From assembly GCF_014451325.2 (NCBI RefSeq), contig NZ_JACSCH020000017.1, forward strand, positions 1 through 64,000: a stretch of 64,000 bases of DNA, written 5' to 3'. Of the stretch, positions 1-7,580 are shown piece after piece. Numbering within the stretch: the stretch's first letter is position 1; the number at the start of each line of letters is the position of its first letter. Under the pieces are notes generated by a model, which was given only the letters and a program-made list of their open reading frames with translations, did not search any database and had not been told where the DNA came from. Source of the DNA: Streptomyces sp. CB02980 (GTDB lineage: Bacteria > Actinomycetota > Actinomycetes > Streptomycetales > Streptomycetaceae). The position numbers and the translations under genes are program-made.

Positions 1-87
1 CGGTGGCGGGCGCAGCCCGGCAGAGGGTGCGGTGGCGGGCGCAGCCCGGCAGAGGGTGCGGTGGCGGGCGCAGCCCGCGTGGGGGTG
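1..87. repeat. 29-bp tandem repeat in divIVA downstream region
   Basis: Two identical 29-bp units lie at 1-29 and 30-58, followed by a third that diverges after about 20 bases. The unit contains GGCGGGCGCAGCCCG, itself a small inverted repeat. The array runs off the left window edge, so the copy number is unknown. No coding potential is credible here; the long open frames are GC-skew artefacts. Confidence 0.8.
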
Positions 88-120
88 GGCGCAGCCCGCG
101 TGGGGGCGGGCGGCGGCACG

Positions 121-180
121 GCCCGCATGGGCAGGGGGTGCGCCGGGGCGGCCCGCATCGGCAGGGGGCGCGCCGGGGCG
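121..180. repeat. 30-bp tandem duplication
   Basis: Bases 121-150 and 151-180 are two copies of a 30-bp unit differing at two positions (GCCCGCATGGGCAG versus GCCCGCATCGGCAG near the start, and one t/c change later). A third copy begins at 181 and degenerates. It lies between the 29-bp array and a copy of the dispersed palindromic repeat, so the whole 1-225 stretch is repeat-derived. Confidence 0.8.
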
Positions 181-190
181 GCCCGGGCAA

Positions 191-225
191 GCGGGCACCG
201 TCCAGCGGGACGATTGCCCACACGG
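191..225 (-). repeat. Dispersed palindromic intergenic repeat, copy 1 (short)
   Basis: Read on the minus strand this begins CCGTGTGGGCAATCGTCCCG. The same opening sequence occurs at 24107-24151 on the plus strand, and a close variant occurs at 24271-24314 on the minus strand. The unit has an internal CGTCCCGC/GCGGGACG-type inverted repeat. This copy is shorter and more degenerate than the other two. Confidence 0.7.
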
Positions 226-283
226 GGGGGGTGGCGCCCCGGGCAGGGCCAGCGCGGGCGCGGCGCCGCGGCCGGGTACGGCA

Positions 284-319
284 AAGGGCCGGGCCCCGGT
301 TTCCCGGGGCCCGGCCCTT
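284..319 (-). terminator. Terminator hairpin downstream of divIVA
   Basis: A perfect 16-bp inverted repeat (284-299 with 304-319, loop of 4) sits about 44 bp past the divIVA stop. It is a strong GC stem without a clear U tract, typical of Streptomyces terminators. It probably ends the dcw cluster transcript. Confidence 0.75.
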
Positions 320-362
320 CAGCCTGCCGACGGCTACGCGCTCATCGCGCGACAACCGGCCG

Positions 363-1499
363 TCAGTTGTCGTCCTCGTCGATCAGAAAGCCACGCATCG
401 GCGCCGGCGCCTGCTGCATCGGCTGCGGAGCCTGCGGACGGACCGGAGCCATCGGCTGGGTCATCGCAGGGGACATCTGCTGCTGGCCGCCGTAGGACGG
501 GGCGCCGCCCATGGACGGTCCACCACCCATCGCACCGTTGCCGCCGTAGGACGGCGCACCGGCGCCGGCCGAGGCCATCGACGGGGCCGGCGGCAGCGAG
601 GCCGTGGCGGGGGTACGCGGCGGGGCGAGCGAGTCGTCGGCCTGGGTCTCCAGCTGACGCAGCTGCGACTCCAGGTACGACTTCAGACGCGTGCGGTACT
701 CGCGCTCGAAGCCGCGCAGGTCCTCGACCTTGCGCTCCAGCGTCGCGCGAGCGGACTCCAGGGAGCCCATCGCGACGCGGTGCTTCTCCTGCGCGTCCCG
801 CTCAAGAGCGTCCGCCTTGGCGCGGGCGTCCCGCTCCAGGCCCTCGGCACGCGAACGCGCCTCGCCGACGATCTTGTTGGCCTCGGAGCGGGCCTCGGCG
901 ATCGCCTGGTCGGCGGTCTGCTGGGCCAGCGAGAGGACACGCGCGGCGCTGTCGCCACCGGGACCCTGCTGCGGCTGCTGCATCTGCGGCGGCATCTGCT
1001 GCTGCATCTGCTGCTGCGGGTGACCCATGGGGCCGCCCTGCATCGGACCGCCCTGCATGGGGCCGCCCTGCATCGGGCCACCCTGCATGGGGCCGCCCTG
1101 CATCGGGCCACCCTGCATGGGGCCGCCCTGCATCGGACCACCCTGCATGGGGCCGGCGGGAAGCTGCGGGGCACCGGACGGAAGCTGCGGCGGGCCCATC
1201 TGCGGCGGCTGCTGCTGGACCGGCGGTCCGGATATGGCGGCGGGCACGGGCGCGCCGGGACCGACGGGACGATCCTGCTGCTCCGGGGGCTTGCGCATCC
1301 CCTGCTGCTGCTGGTTCTGCGCGGCGGCACGGGTCGCGGCGGCCAGCTTGGCGCGCAGGTCCTCGTTCTCGCGGAGCAGGCGGGTCAGCTCGGCCTCGAC
1401 CTCGTCGAGGAAGGCATCGACCTCGTCCTCGTCATAGCCTTCTCGGAGGCGGACGGTCGTGAACTGCTTGTTCCGCACGTCCTCGGGGGTCAGCGGCAT
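363..1499 (-). CDS. divIVA: DivIVA polar growth / cell division scaffold
   Basis: This is the coiled-coil protein that recruits the apical growth machinery (polarisome) to hyphal tips in Streptomyces. The N-terminal membrane-binding DivIVA domain starts MPLTPEDVRN and continues through the REGYDEDEVDAFL motif, followed by a first coiled coil. Residues 118-157 are eight tandem MQGGP pentapeptides inside a Gln/Pro/Gly/Met-rich linker. A long second coiled coil (about residues 185-300) and a Gly/Pro/Met-rich tail ending in acidic residues follow. At 378 aa it is much longer than Bacillus DivIVA, as expected in streptomycetes. The start is supported by GAGGTGAAG upstream of the ATG. It is the last gene of the dcw cluster. 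Confidence 0.97.
   Translation of the reverse strand: MPLTPEDVRNKQFTTVRLREGYDEDEVDAFLDEVEAELTRLLRENEDLRAKLAAATRAAAQNQQQQGMRKPPEQQDRPVGPGAPVPAAISGPPVQQQPPQMGPPQLPSGAPQLPAGPMQGGPMQGGPMQGGPMQGGPMQGGPMQGGPMQGGPMQGGPMGHPQQQMQQQMPPQMQQPQQGPGGDSAARVLSLAQQTADQAIAEARSEANKIVGEARSRAEGLERDARAKADALERDAQEKHRVAMGSLESARATLERKVEDLRGFEREYRTRLKSYLESQLRQLETQADDSLAPPRTPATASLPPAPSMASAGAGAPSYGGNGAMGGGPSMGGAPSYGGQQQMSPAMTQPMAPVRPQAPQPMQQAPAPMRGFLIDEDDN
1027..1155 (-). repeat. 15-bp coding minisatellite in divIVA (8 x MQGGP)
   Basis: Eight consecutive 15-bp units encode MQGGP at residues 118-157. The plus strand alternates between ccctgcatggggccg-like and ccctgcatcgggcca-like units, giving a 30-bp higher-order period. 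This suggests pairwise duplication and a length-variable linker. Confidence 0.9.
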
Positions 1500-1554
1500 C
1501 TCTTCTTCACCTCTACGTAGTCGTCGGCAGTCGGCAAGACCGTATCGTCCACAT

Positions 1555-1845
1555 TCACCTCGCGAAGCTGCTCACGATGGAGATCAGGATGTAGACGATG
1601 ATCATCAGAACGAAGAAGGACAGGTCGAGTGCCACGCCCCCGAGACGCAGCGGCGGGATGAGTCGCCGCAGAAGCTTGAGCGGTGGATCGGTGACAGTGT
1701 AGGTGGCCTCAAGGACGACCACCATCGCCTTACCGGGTTGCCATGAACGGGCGAACTGGAAGACGTAGTCCATGACAAGTCGGACGATCAGGAGGACGAG
1801 GAAGCACATCAGCACGATGTAGACCACCTGTAGTGCGACGCCCAT
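1555..1845 (-). CDS. YggT/YlmG family membrane protein
   Basis: A 96-aa protein with an N-terminal hydrophobic segment (about residues 5-25) and a second hydrophobic segment near the C-terminus (about 70-93) around a short basic loop, the usual YggT architecture. It lies between sepF and divIVA exactly as ylmG does in Gram-positive dcw clusters. The family is linked to membrane organisation and division, but its biochemical role is not settled. The ATG has a purine-rich GGGGAGAGGG upstream. It is probably co-transcribed with sepF (80-bp gap). Confidence 0.9.
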   Translation of the reverse strand: MGVALQVVYIVLMCFLVLLIVRLVMDYVFQFARSWQPGKAMVVVLEATYTVTDPPLKLLRRLIPPLRLGGVALDLSFFVLMIIVYILISIVSSFAR

Positions 1846-1926
1846 CCCGCGTTTCCCTCTCCCCTGACTTACGTGCTCTCACTTGTTCCGGCCGCTTCGC
1901 GACCGGTCCGTCCGGTTCTCGTGTTC

Positions 1927-2550
1927 TCAGCTCTGGTTGAAGAATCCGCCCTCTGCGATCCGGGCCTTGTCCTCCGCCGTGACATCGACGTTAGCAGGCG
2001 ACAACAGGAACACCTTCTGCGTCACGCGCTCAATGCTGCCATGGAGCCCGAAGACGAGTCCGGCGGCAAAGTCGACAAGTCGCTTCGCGTCCGTGTCGTC
2101 CATCTCCGTGAGATTCATGATCACCGGGGTGCCCTCACGGAAGTGTTCCCCGATGGTACGGGCCTCGTTGTAGGTCCGGGGGTGCAGCGTGGTGATGCGG
2201 TAGGGCTCCCGCTCGGACACGACCTTGGGCATGATCACGGGTGCGTTCTTCTCCATGCTGGGACGTTCGGGTGTGATGGATGCCACGGGGGCAATTCGGG
2301 CCGGACGTCCGCTTTCGGCGAGTACCGGAACAGAATGGGACATCGGCTCACGGGGGGCCGGAGGCTGCACCACTCGTACCGGTTCCTCACGCTCCACCTG
2401 TCGCGGGGGGGCGATGTGGCGCCGGTCGCGCTCGGGCTCCGGCTCCAGCTCGGGTTCGAAGTCGTCGTCGGGGTCGAAGCCCCGGCCGTCGTACCCATCG
2501 TCCTCCACGAGGCCGAGGTAGACCGCCATCTTGCGCATCGCGCCGGCCAT
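1927..2550 (-). CDS. sepF: SepF cell division protein, FtsZ membrane anchor
   Basis: SepF binds FtsZ polymers and tethers them to the membrane; it matters especially where FtsA is absent, as here. The 207-aa product starts MAGAMRKMAVYLGLVED, giving an N-terminal amphipathic membrane-targeting helix. A long acidic/Pro linker follows (residues about 20-105), then the C-terminal SepF domain with TTLHPRTYNEA and VVSEREPYR-like segments. I chose the ATG at 2550 because GGAGG lies 8 nt upstream and homologues begin there; the open frame extends further upstream without a ribosome site. A 139-bp gap to yggS may hold its own promoter. Confidence 0.95.
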   Translation of the reverse strand: MAGAMRKMAVYLGLVEDDGYDGRGFDPDDDFEPELEPEPERDRRHIAPPRQVEREEPVRVVQPPAPREPMSHSVPVLAESGRPARIAPVASITPERPSMEKNAPVIMPKVVSEREPYRITTLHPRTYNEARTIGEHFREGTPVIMNLTEMDDTDAKRLVDFAAGLVFGLHGSIERVTQKVFLLSPANVDVTAEDKARIAEGGFFNQS

Positions 2551-2689
2551 TCTCTGAGTCCTCCGCTCTGTGGTGGATCGCCATACTGGCCAATGTCGCA
2601 GCGTCACCAAGTGCCCGCGATCCACGGGTCGTCCCGCCGTTCTGCGGAATGACCATATTTTCTGCTGTGGTCCGACTTGCTTCGCGACG

Positions 2690-3409
2690 TTACCCGAGCT
2701 TCGGGCGGACTCCGAGTACCGCCGTACCGACGCGTACGTGTGTCGCCCCGGCGGCGACGGCCTCTTCGAGGTCCGCACTCATCCCTGCCGACACCATGTT
2801 CGCAGCCGGACGGGTCGCGCGCAGGGCAGTCGACAAATCCATCAGCCGGTCGAAGGCGGCGCGTTGCCGTCCCGCGTACGGACCGGAGAGCGGGGCGACG
2901 GTCATGAGTCCGTCGAGCCGCAGCCCCGGGGCGGCGGCCACCGCGGCCGCCAACTCCTCGATCCCGTCGGGTGCGACACCGCCGCGGTCGCCCCGCTCGC
3001 CCGACTCGGCGTCGAGCGCGACCTGGAGGAGACAGCCGAGCTCGCGGCCCTCCTTCTCCGCGGCCGCGGAGAGCGAGGAAACGAGCTTCAAGCGGTCGAC
3101 AGACTGCACCACATCGGCATAACCCACCACGGATCTGACCTTGTTGGTCTGCAACTGACCCACGAAGTGCCAGGTCAGATCAAGGTCGGCACAGGCGGCC
3201 GCCTTCGGGGCGGCGTCCTGGTCCCGGTTCTCGGCGACGTGCCGTACGCCGAGTCCGTGGAGGATTCTCACATCGCTCGCGGGGTAGGTCTTGGTGACCA
3301 CGACGAGCGTCACCTCTTCCCGCGGGCGCCCGGCGGCCGCGCAGGCGGCTGCGATGCGCGCCTCCACCCGGGCCAGGTTCTCGGCGAGTTCCGACGTGCG
3401 GTCCGTCAT
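2690..3409 (-). CDS. YggS family pyridoxal-phosphate homeostasis protein
   Basis: A PLP-binding single-domain alanine-racemase-fold protein that buffers free pyridoxal phosphate and has no known catalytic role. At 239 aa it is full length. The PLP lysine is K40 in LVVVTKTYP. WHFVGQLQTNK and the phosphate-binding GMSADLEEA near the C-terminus are classic signatures. It starts 8 bp past the pgeF stop, so it is in the ftsZ-pgeF-yggS unit (ylmE in Bacillus and Streptomyces nomenclature). Confidence 0.95.
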   Translation of the reverse strand: MTDRTSELAENLARVEARIAAACAAAGRPREEVTLVVVTKTYPASDVRILHGLGVRHVAENRDQDAAPKAAACADLDLTWHFVGQLQTNKVRSVVGYADVVQSVDRLKLVSSLSAAAEKEGRELGCLLQVALDAESGERGDRGGVAPDGIEELAAAVAAAPGLRLDGLMTVAPLSGPYAGRQRAAFDRLMDLSTALRATRPAANMVSAGMSADLEEAVAAGATHVRVGTAVLGVRPKLG

Positions 3410-3417
3410 GTCTCTTC

Positions 3418-4146
3418 TCAGTCCAACCAGACATATCCCGCGAGTCGCCCCGTGGTGCGATCGCGGCGGTACGAGTAGTGGTCACCGGATTCCCGGGTGC
3501 AGTCCGTACTGGCCTGCCGGTCCGTGACGCCGAGCCGTTCGAGCTGGGCGAGGACTCCTGCGGTGACGTCGACGGCCGGGGTGCCCCAGCTCGTCTCGGC
3601 CCAGGCGGCGGGCTCGGTCCCGGCGACCTCGGCCCGCATGGCCTCCGGCACCTCGTAGCAACGCCCGCAGACGGCGGGGCCGGTGCGGGCGACGATACGG
3701 GCGGGGTCGGCGCCGAGATCGATCATGGCCGCGACCGCGGCGGGAACGACTCCCGCCACCATCCCGGGCCGCCCGGCGTGGGCGGCGGCCGCGACCCCGG
3801 CGACCGGATCGGCGAGGAGGACGGGGACGCAGTCCGCGGTGAGGACGGCGAGGGCGAGTCCGGGGCGGGAGGTGACGAGGGCGTCCACCGACGGGATTCC
3901 GTCGGTGCCCCACGGCCCCTCGACCTCGGCGACGTCCGCGCCGTGCACCTGGTTCATCCAGACCACCGACGCGGGGTCGAGCCCGAGGGCGCCGGCCGCG
4001 AGCGACCGGTTGGTCCGCACCGCCTCAGGGGTGTCCCCCACCGCGCCGCCGAGGTTGAGCTCCTCGTACGGAACGGCGCTCACCCCGCCCCACCTGTCGG
4101 TGAAGGCGAAGTGCGCGCCGTTCGCGTCGAAGCGCTGTCCTATCAC
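3418..4146 (-). CDS. pgeF: PgeF/YlmD peptidoglycan editing factor (laccase-like domain)
   Basis: A 242-aa protein of the former polyphenol-oxidase/YfiH family. E. coli members hydrolyse misincorporated L-Ser-containing peptidoglycan precursors; some family members act on purine nucleosides. MNQVHGADV, LTADCVPVLL, AAHAGRPGMV and GPAVCGRCYEV carry the His/Cys metal-site residues. It begins with GTG overlapping the ftsZ stop (GTGA, 4143-4146), which indicates translational coupling. A role beside ftsZ in wall quality control fits the location but is inferred. Confidence 0.93.
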   Translation of the reverse strand: MIGQRFDANGAHFAFTDRWGGVSAVPYEELNLGGAVGDTPEAVRTNRSLAAGALGLDPASVVWMNQVHGADVAEVEGPWGTDGIPSVDALVTSRPGLALAVLTADCVPVLLADPVAGVAAAAHAGRPGMVAGVVPAAVAAMIDLGADPARIVARTGPAVCGRCYEVPEAMRAEVAGTEPAAWAETSWGTPAVDVTAGVLAQLERLGVTDRQASTDCTRESGDHYSYRRDRTTGRLAGYVWLD

Positions 4147-5357
4147 TTCAGGAAGTCCGGGACGTCCAGCTCTTCGGCCTGGCTGTCCGCGTACGGACGG
4201 GCCGGCGGGACGACCGGAGGGGCGGGCGACAGCGGGGTCTCGTTGACCGCCGGCGCGGGCTCGGCCGGAACCTGGACCGGCTCCTCGCGCGGGGCGACCG
4301 TGCCGAGGCCGCCCAGCGGGCGGGAGGTCTCGACGTGGCGGGGCGCCGGGGCCGGCTCCTCGCGCTTGGCGGAGACCGAGCCGATGATGTTGTCCCGGCG
4401 GGCCGGCGGCTGGCCGCCGTCGAAGCCGGCCGCGATGACGGTGACCCGGACCTCGTCGCCGAGGGCGTCGTCGATGACGGCGCCGAAGATGATGTTGGCC
4501 TCCGGGTGGGCTGCCTCGCTGACCAGCTGCGCGGCCTCGTTGATCTCGAAGAGACCGAGGTCGCTGCCGCCGGAGATGGAGAGCAGCACGCCACGGGCGC
4601 CGTCGATGGAGGCCTCGAGGAGCGGCGAGGAGATCGCCATCTCCGCCGCCGCCACCGCGCGGTCGTCGCCGCGGGCGGAGCCGATGCCCATCAGGGCCGA
4701 ACCGGCCTCGGACATGACCGACTTGACGTCGGCGAAGTCGAGGTTGATCAGACCCGGGGTGGTGATGAGGTCGGTGATGCCCTGCACACCGCTCAGCAGC
4801 ACCTGGTCGGCCGACTTGAAGGCGTCGAGCACGGAGACCTGACGGTCCGAGATCGACAGGAGCCGGTCGTTGGGGATGACGATGAGGGTGTCGACCTCTT
4901 CGCGGAGCTCGGCGATGCCGTCCTCCGCCTGATTGGCGCGACGGCGGCCCTCGAAGGTGAACGGCCTGGTGACCACACCGATCGTCAGGGCGCCGAGCGA
5001 GCGCGCGATGTTGGCGACGACGGGTGCGCCGCCGGTGCCGGTGCCGCCGCCCTCTCCGGCGGTGACGAAGACCATGTCGGCCCCCTTGAGGACCTCCTCG
5101 ATCTCCTCACGGTGGTCCTCTGCCGCCTTGCGACCGACGGCCGGGTTCGCCCCGGCGCCGAGGCCACGGGTGAGTTCACGGCCGACGTCGAGCTTGACGT
5201 CGGCGTCGCTCATCAACAGCGCTTGCGCGTCGGTGTTGATGGCGATGAACTCGACGCCCTTGAGACCGACCTCGATCATTCGGTTGATGGCATTGACACC
5301 ACCGCCGCCGACACCGATGACCTTGATGACTGCGAGGTAGTTCTGCGGTGCTGCCAC
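4143..5357 (-). CDS. ftsZ: FtsZ tubulin-like cell division GTPase
   Basis: FtsZ forms the cytokinetic ring and, in Streptomyces, vegetative cross-walls and the ladders of sporulation septa. The 404-aa protein has the tubulin signature GGGTGTG (residues 104-110) after the GVGGGGVNA loop, a T7 loop NLDFAD (205-210), a variable Pro/Ala linker (about 320-390) and the C-terminal tail DVPDFLK, the docking peptide for SepF and other partners. It starts at GTG 5357. The 278-bp gap upstream separates it from ftsQ and holds promoters that allow independent control. Confidence 0.99.
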   Translation of the reverse strand: MAAPQNYLAVIKVIGVGGGGVNAINRMIEVGLKGVEFIAINTDAQALLMSDADVKLDVGRELTRGLGAGANPAVGRKAAEDHREEIEEVLKGADMVFVTAGEGGGTGTGGAPVVANIARSLGALTIGVVTRPFTFEGRRRANQAEDGIAELREEVDTLIVIPNDRLLSISDRQVSVLDAFKSADQVLLSGVQGITDLITTPGLINLDFADVKSVMSEAGSALMGIGSARGDDRAVAAAEMAISSPLLEASIDGARGVLLSISGGSDLGLFEINEAAQLVSEAAHPEANIIFGAVIDDALGDEVRVTVIAAGFDGGQPPARRDNIIGSVSAKREEPAPAPRHVETSRPLGGLGTVAPREEPVQVPAEPAPAVNETPLSPAPPVVPPARPYADSQAEELDVPDFLK

Positions 5358-5454
5358 GTCGAAGGCCTCTCGCCTCGAGTTACGTGTCGTCGCTGCGCGG
5401 TTGGTCGCGCGGCTCCGACGGATGCCGATTGGGACGGTCCGAAACGCCGACCCA

Positions 5455-5545
5455 AACCCTAACGTTGAAGTTTAGGGTTACCAGTGTCTCTGTTCGCTGG
5501 ACTCTTCCGAACAGGACACTAAGTCGACAAGTGGCGCACGTTCAA
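5455..5545 (-). promoter_or_regulatory. ftsZ promoter region with inverted repeats
   Basis: In the gap between ftsQ and ftsZ, a minus-strand promoter candidate has TTGAAC (5545-5540), an 18-bp spacer and TAGTGT (5521-5516). GACACT (5515-5520) overlaps this -10 and its inverted copy AGTGTC lies at 5483-5488; GACAC is the core reported for the sporulation regulator WhiA. Closer to the gene, AACCCTAA (5455-5462) and TTAGGGTT (5472-5479) form a perfect 8-bp inverted repeat. GTGATCAC at 5584-5591 is a further palindrome. S. coelicolor ftsZ is known to have several promoters, one developmental; assigning each site is inference. Confidence 0.6.
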
Positions 5546-5635
5546 CGAACACGCCGAACCTCCCGTTTTTCTTTTCACCCTATGTGATCACCCGTAGCGC
5601 TGGCCAACCAGGGGGCTGGCCAGGGGCGATTCCCG

Positions 5636-6451
5636 TCAACTCCCGGACGAGGCGGGCGCTGTGGGAGCACTTACATCGAAGTGCCCCGCTTTGGGGGTGG
5701 CTTTCAGGAGAGCGGTGAGAACGCGGGCCTTGACGGGACCGTGTTCGCCGCTGCCCCAGAAGACCGTGCGCCCCCTGGTCAGCTCCAGAGTGACGGAGTC
5801 GTACGAGGTGACGCGTACGACACGAGTGTGACGGGCGATTTCGGCCGGGAGTTCACCCCGGACGCGCACCGCCTCCCGGAGCAGCCGGTCCGCGCCGAAG
5901 CGGCGCAGGCTCGGCGAGGTGGCGCTGTCGAGGACGAGCCGGGGGACGCCACGGGGAGCGGTGTCGACGGTGGCGAACCGCATTCCGGTCGCGTCCACTT
6001 CGATGAACTTTCCGCCCTTTTCCACCAGAAGAACGGGCTTCCGTTCCGTCACTTTCAGCCCGATTCCGTGCGGCCAGGACCGCACGACCTCCACCGACTC
6101 GATCCGCGGGAACCCCTCCCGCAGCCGTGCCTCGATGGCCTCGGTGTCGACGGTGACGAGCGGGGCGCCCATCGGTACGGCGGCGACGGCCTCGACCTCA
6201 CGCGGGGTCAGGACCGAGGTGCCGGAAGTCTTCACACGTTCCACACGGAACCAGTTCGAGCCGTAGAGCGCCCAGATCCCGCCGGCCACGAGCAGGAGAA
6301 CGGCGAGGGCGACGAGGAGCGCCCGGGCGCCGGGCACCCGGAACTTGCGATTCCGGGTGCCCGTGCGGGACGGACCGTCCGACGAGCCCTTCGACGACCT
6401 CTTCGACTCGCTCGCGCCGCTCTTCTCCGCGGTCGTCGGTCCGGCTGCCAC
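5636..6451 (-). CDS. ftsQ: FtsQ divisome protein
   Basis: A bitopic membrane protein that connects early and late divisome components with FtsL and DivIC. It has a Ser/Lys-rich cytoplasmic N-terminus (about residues 1-45), one transmembrane helix (LLVALAVLLLVAGGIWALY, about 47-66), a POTRA domain beginning FRVERVKTSG, and the FtsQ beta domain. At 271 aa it is normal length. The GTG start at 6451 lies 28 bp after the murG stop. Confidence 0.95.
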   Translation of the reverse strand: MAAGPTTAEKSGASESKRSSKGSSDGPSRTGTRNRKFRVPGARALLVALAVLLLVAGGIWALYGSNWFRVERVKTSGTSVLTPREVEAVAAVPMGAPLVTVDTEAIEARLREGFPRIESVEVVRSWPHGIGLKVTERKPVLLVEKGGKFIEVDATGMRFATVDTAPRGVPRLVLDSATSPSLRRFGADRLLREAVRVRGELPAEIARHTRVVRVTSYDSVTLELTRGRTVFWGSGEHGPVKARVLTALLKATPKAGHFDVSAPTAPASSGS

Positions 6452-6479
6452 GTGGCGTCTCCTGCCCTCAGCCGCCGCG

Positions 6480-7574
6480 CTACGCCTGGCGGCGCGCGGC
6501 GATCGCCTCGTACACCATGCCGACGAGCAGGTCGTCGGCGTCCCGGCGGCCGAACTCGGCGGCGGCGCGGGACATCTCGTACAACCGGTGCGGATCGGCC
6601 AGTACGGGCAGGACGTTGCCCTGCACCCACTGCGGCGACAGCTCCGCGTCGTCGACGAGGAGTCCGCCGCCGGCCTTGACCACCGGCTGGGCGTTGAGCC
6701 GCTGTTCGCCGTTGCCGATCGGCAGCGGTACGTACGCGGCGGGCAGCCCGACGGCGGAGAGCTCGGCGACGGTCATGGCGCCCGCACGGCAGAGCATCAT
6801 GTCGGCCGCGGCGTACGCGAGATCCATCCGGTCCACGTACGGTACCGGCACGTAGGGCGGCATTCCGGGCATGTTGTCGACGCGCGGCATTTCGTTCTTC
6901 GGGCCGACCGCGTGCAGGATCTGGATGCCGGAGCGCTGGAGCACCGGAGCGATCTGCTGGATCACCTCGTTGAGCCGCCGGGCGCCCTGGGAGCCGCCGG
7001 AGACGAGGAGCGTCGGCAGGTTCGGGTCGAGCCCGAACGCGGCGCGCGCCTCGGGGCGCACGCGCGCCCGGTCGAGGGTCGCGATGGTATGCCGCAGCGG
7101 AATGCCGATGTAACGGGCGTTGCGGAGCTTGCTGTCCGGGGTCGCGACGGCGACCCCGGCCGCGTACCGCGAACCGATCTTGTTGGCCAGGCCGGGCCGG
7201 GCGTTGGCCTCGTGCACGACGATCGGCACTCCGAGGCGCTTGGCCGCCAGATAGCCGGGCAGCGCCACATAGCCGCCGAAGCCCACCACGCAGTCCGCCT
7301 TGGTGCGCTCCAGGATCTGCTCGGCCGCCTTGATGGTGCCGCGCAGCCGCCCGGGAACGGTGATCAGCTCGGGGGTGGGCTTGCGGGGCAGCGGTACGGC
7401 GGGGATGAGGGCCAACTCGTAGCCCCGCTCGGGCACGAGCCGGGTCTCCAGACCCTTCTCCGTGCCGAGCGCCGTGATCCCCACGCTGGGGTCCTGCCTG
7501 CGCAGGGCGTCCGCGAGGGCCAGCGCGGGCTCGATGTGGCCGGCGGTCCCCCCGCCGGCGAGTACGACATGCAC
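6480..7574 (-). CDS. murG: MurG N-acetylglucosaminyltransferase
   Basis: Transfers GlcNAc from UDP-GlcNAc to lipid I to form lipid II on the inner membrane face. The 364-aa GT-B fold protein begins MHVVLAGGGTAGHIEPALA (the glycine-rich lipid-I loop) and has VHEANARPG, a second glycine loop LVSGGSQGARRLNE, and the UDP-GlcNAc site with CRAGAMTVAELSAVG and PLPIGNGEQRLNA. It follows ftsW by 6 bp. murC, which follows murG in many bacteria, is absent here, as is usual in Streptomyces. Confidence 0.98.
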   Translation of the reverse strand: MHVVLAGGGTAGHIEPALALADALRRQDPSVGITALGTEKGLETRLVPERGYELALIPAVPLPRKPTPELITVPGRLRGTIKAAEQILERTKADCVVGFGGYVALPGYLAAKRLGVPIVVHEANARPGLANKIGSRYAAGVAVATPDSKLRNARYIGIPLRHTIATLDRARVRPEARAAFGLDPNLPTLLVSGGSQGARRLNEVIQQIAPVLQRSGIQILHAVGPKNEMPRVDNMPGMPPYVPVPYVDRMDLAYAAADMMLCRAGAMTVAELSAVGLPAAYVPLPIGNGEQRLNAQPVVKAGGGLLVDDAELSPQWVQGNVLPVLADPHRLYEMSRAAAEFGRRDADDLLVGMVYEAIAARRQA

Positions 7575-7580
7575 CGAAAT

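Noticed and set aside
1..360. Apparent coding frames over the left edge repeats
   Set aside because: They encode Gly/Arg/Ala-rich strings made by the tandem repeats, without a ribosome site or homology.
1027..1155. CRISPR-like regularly spaced repeat
   Set aside because: The units are contiguous 15-mers in frame within divIVA, with no spacers.
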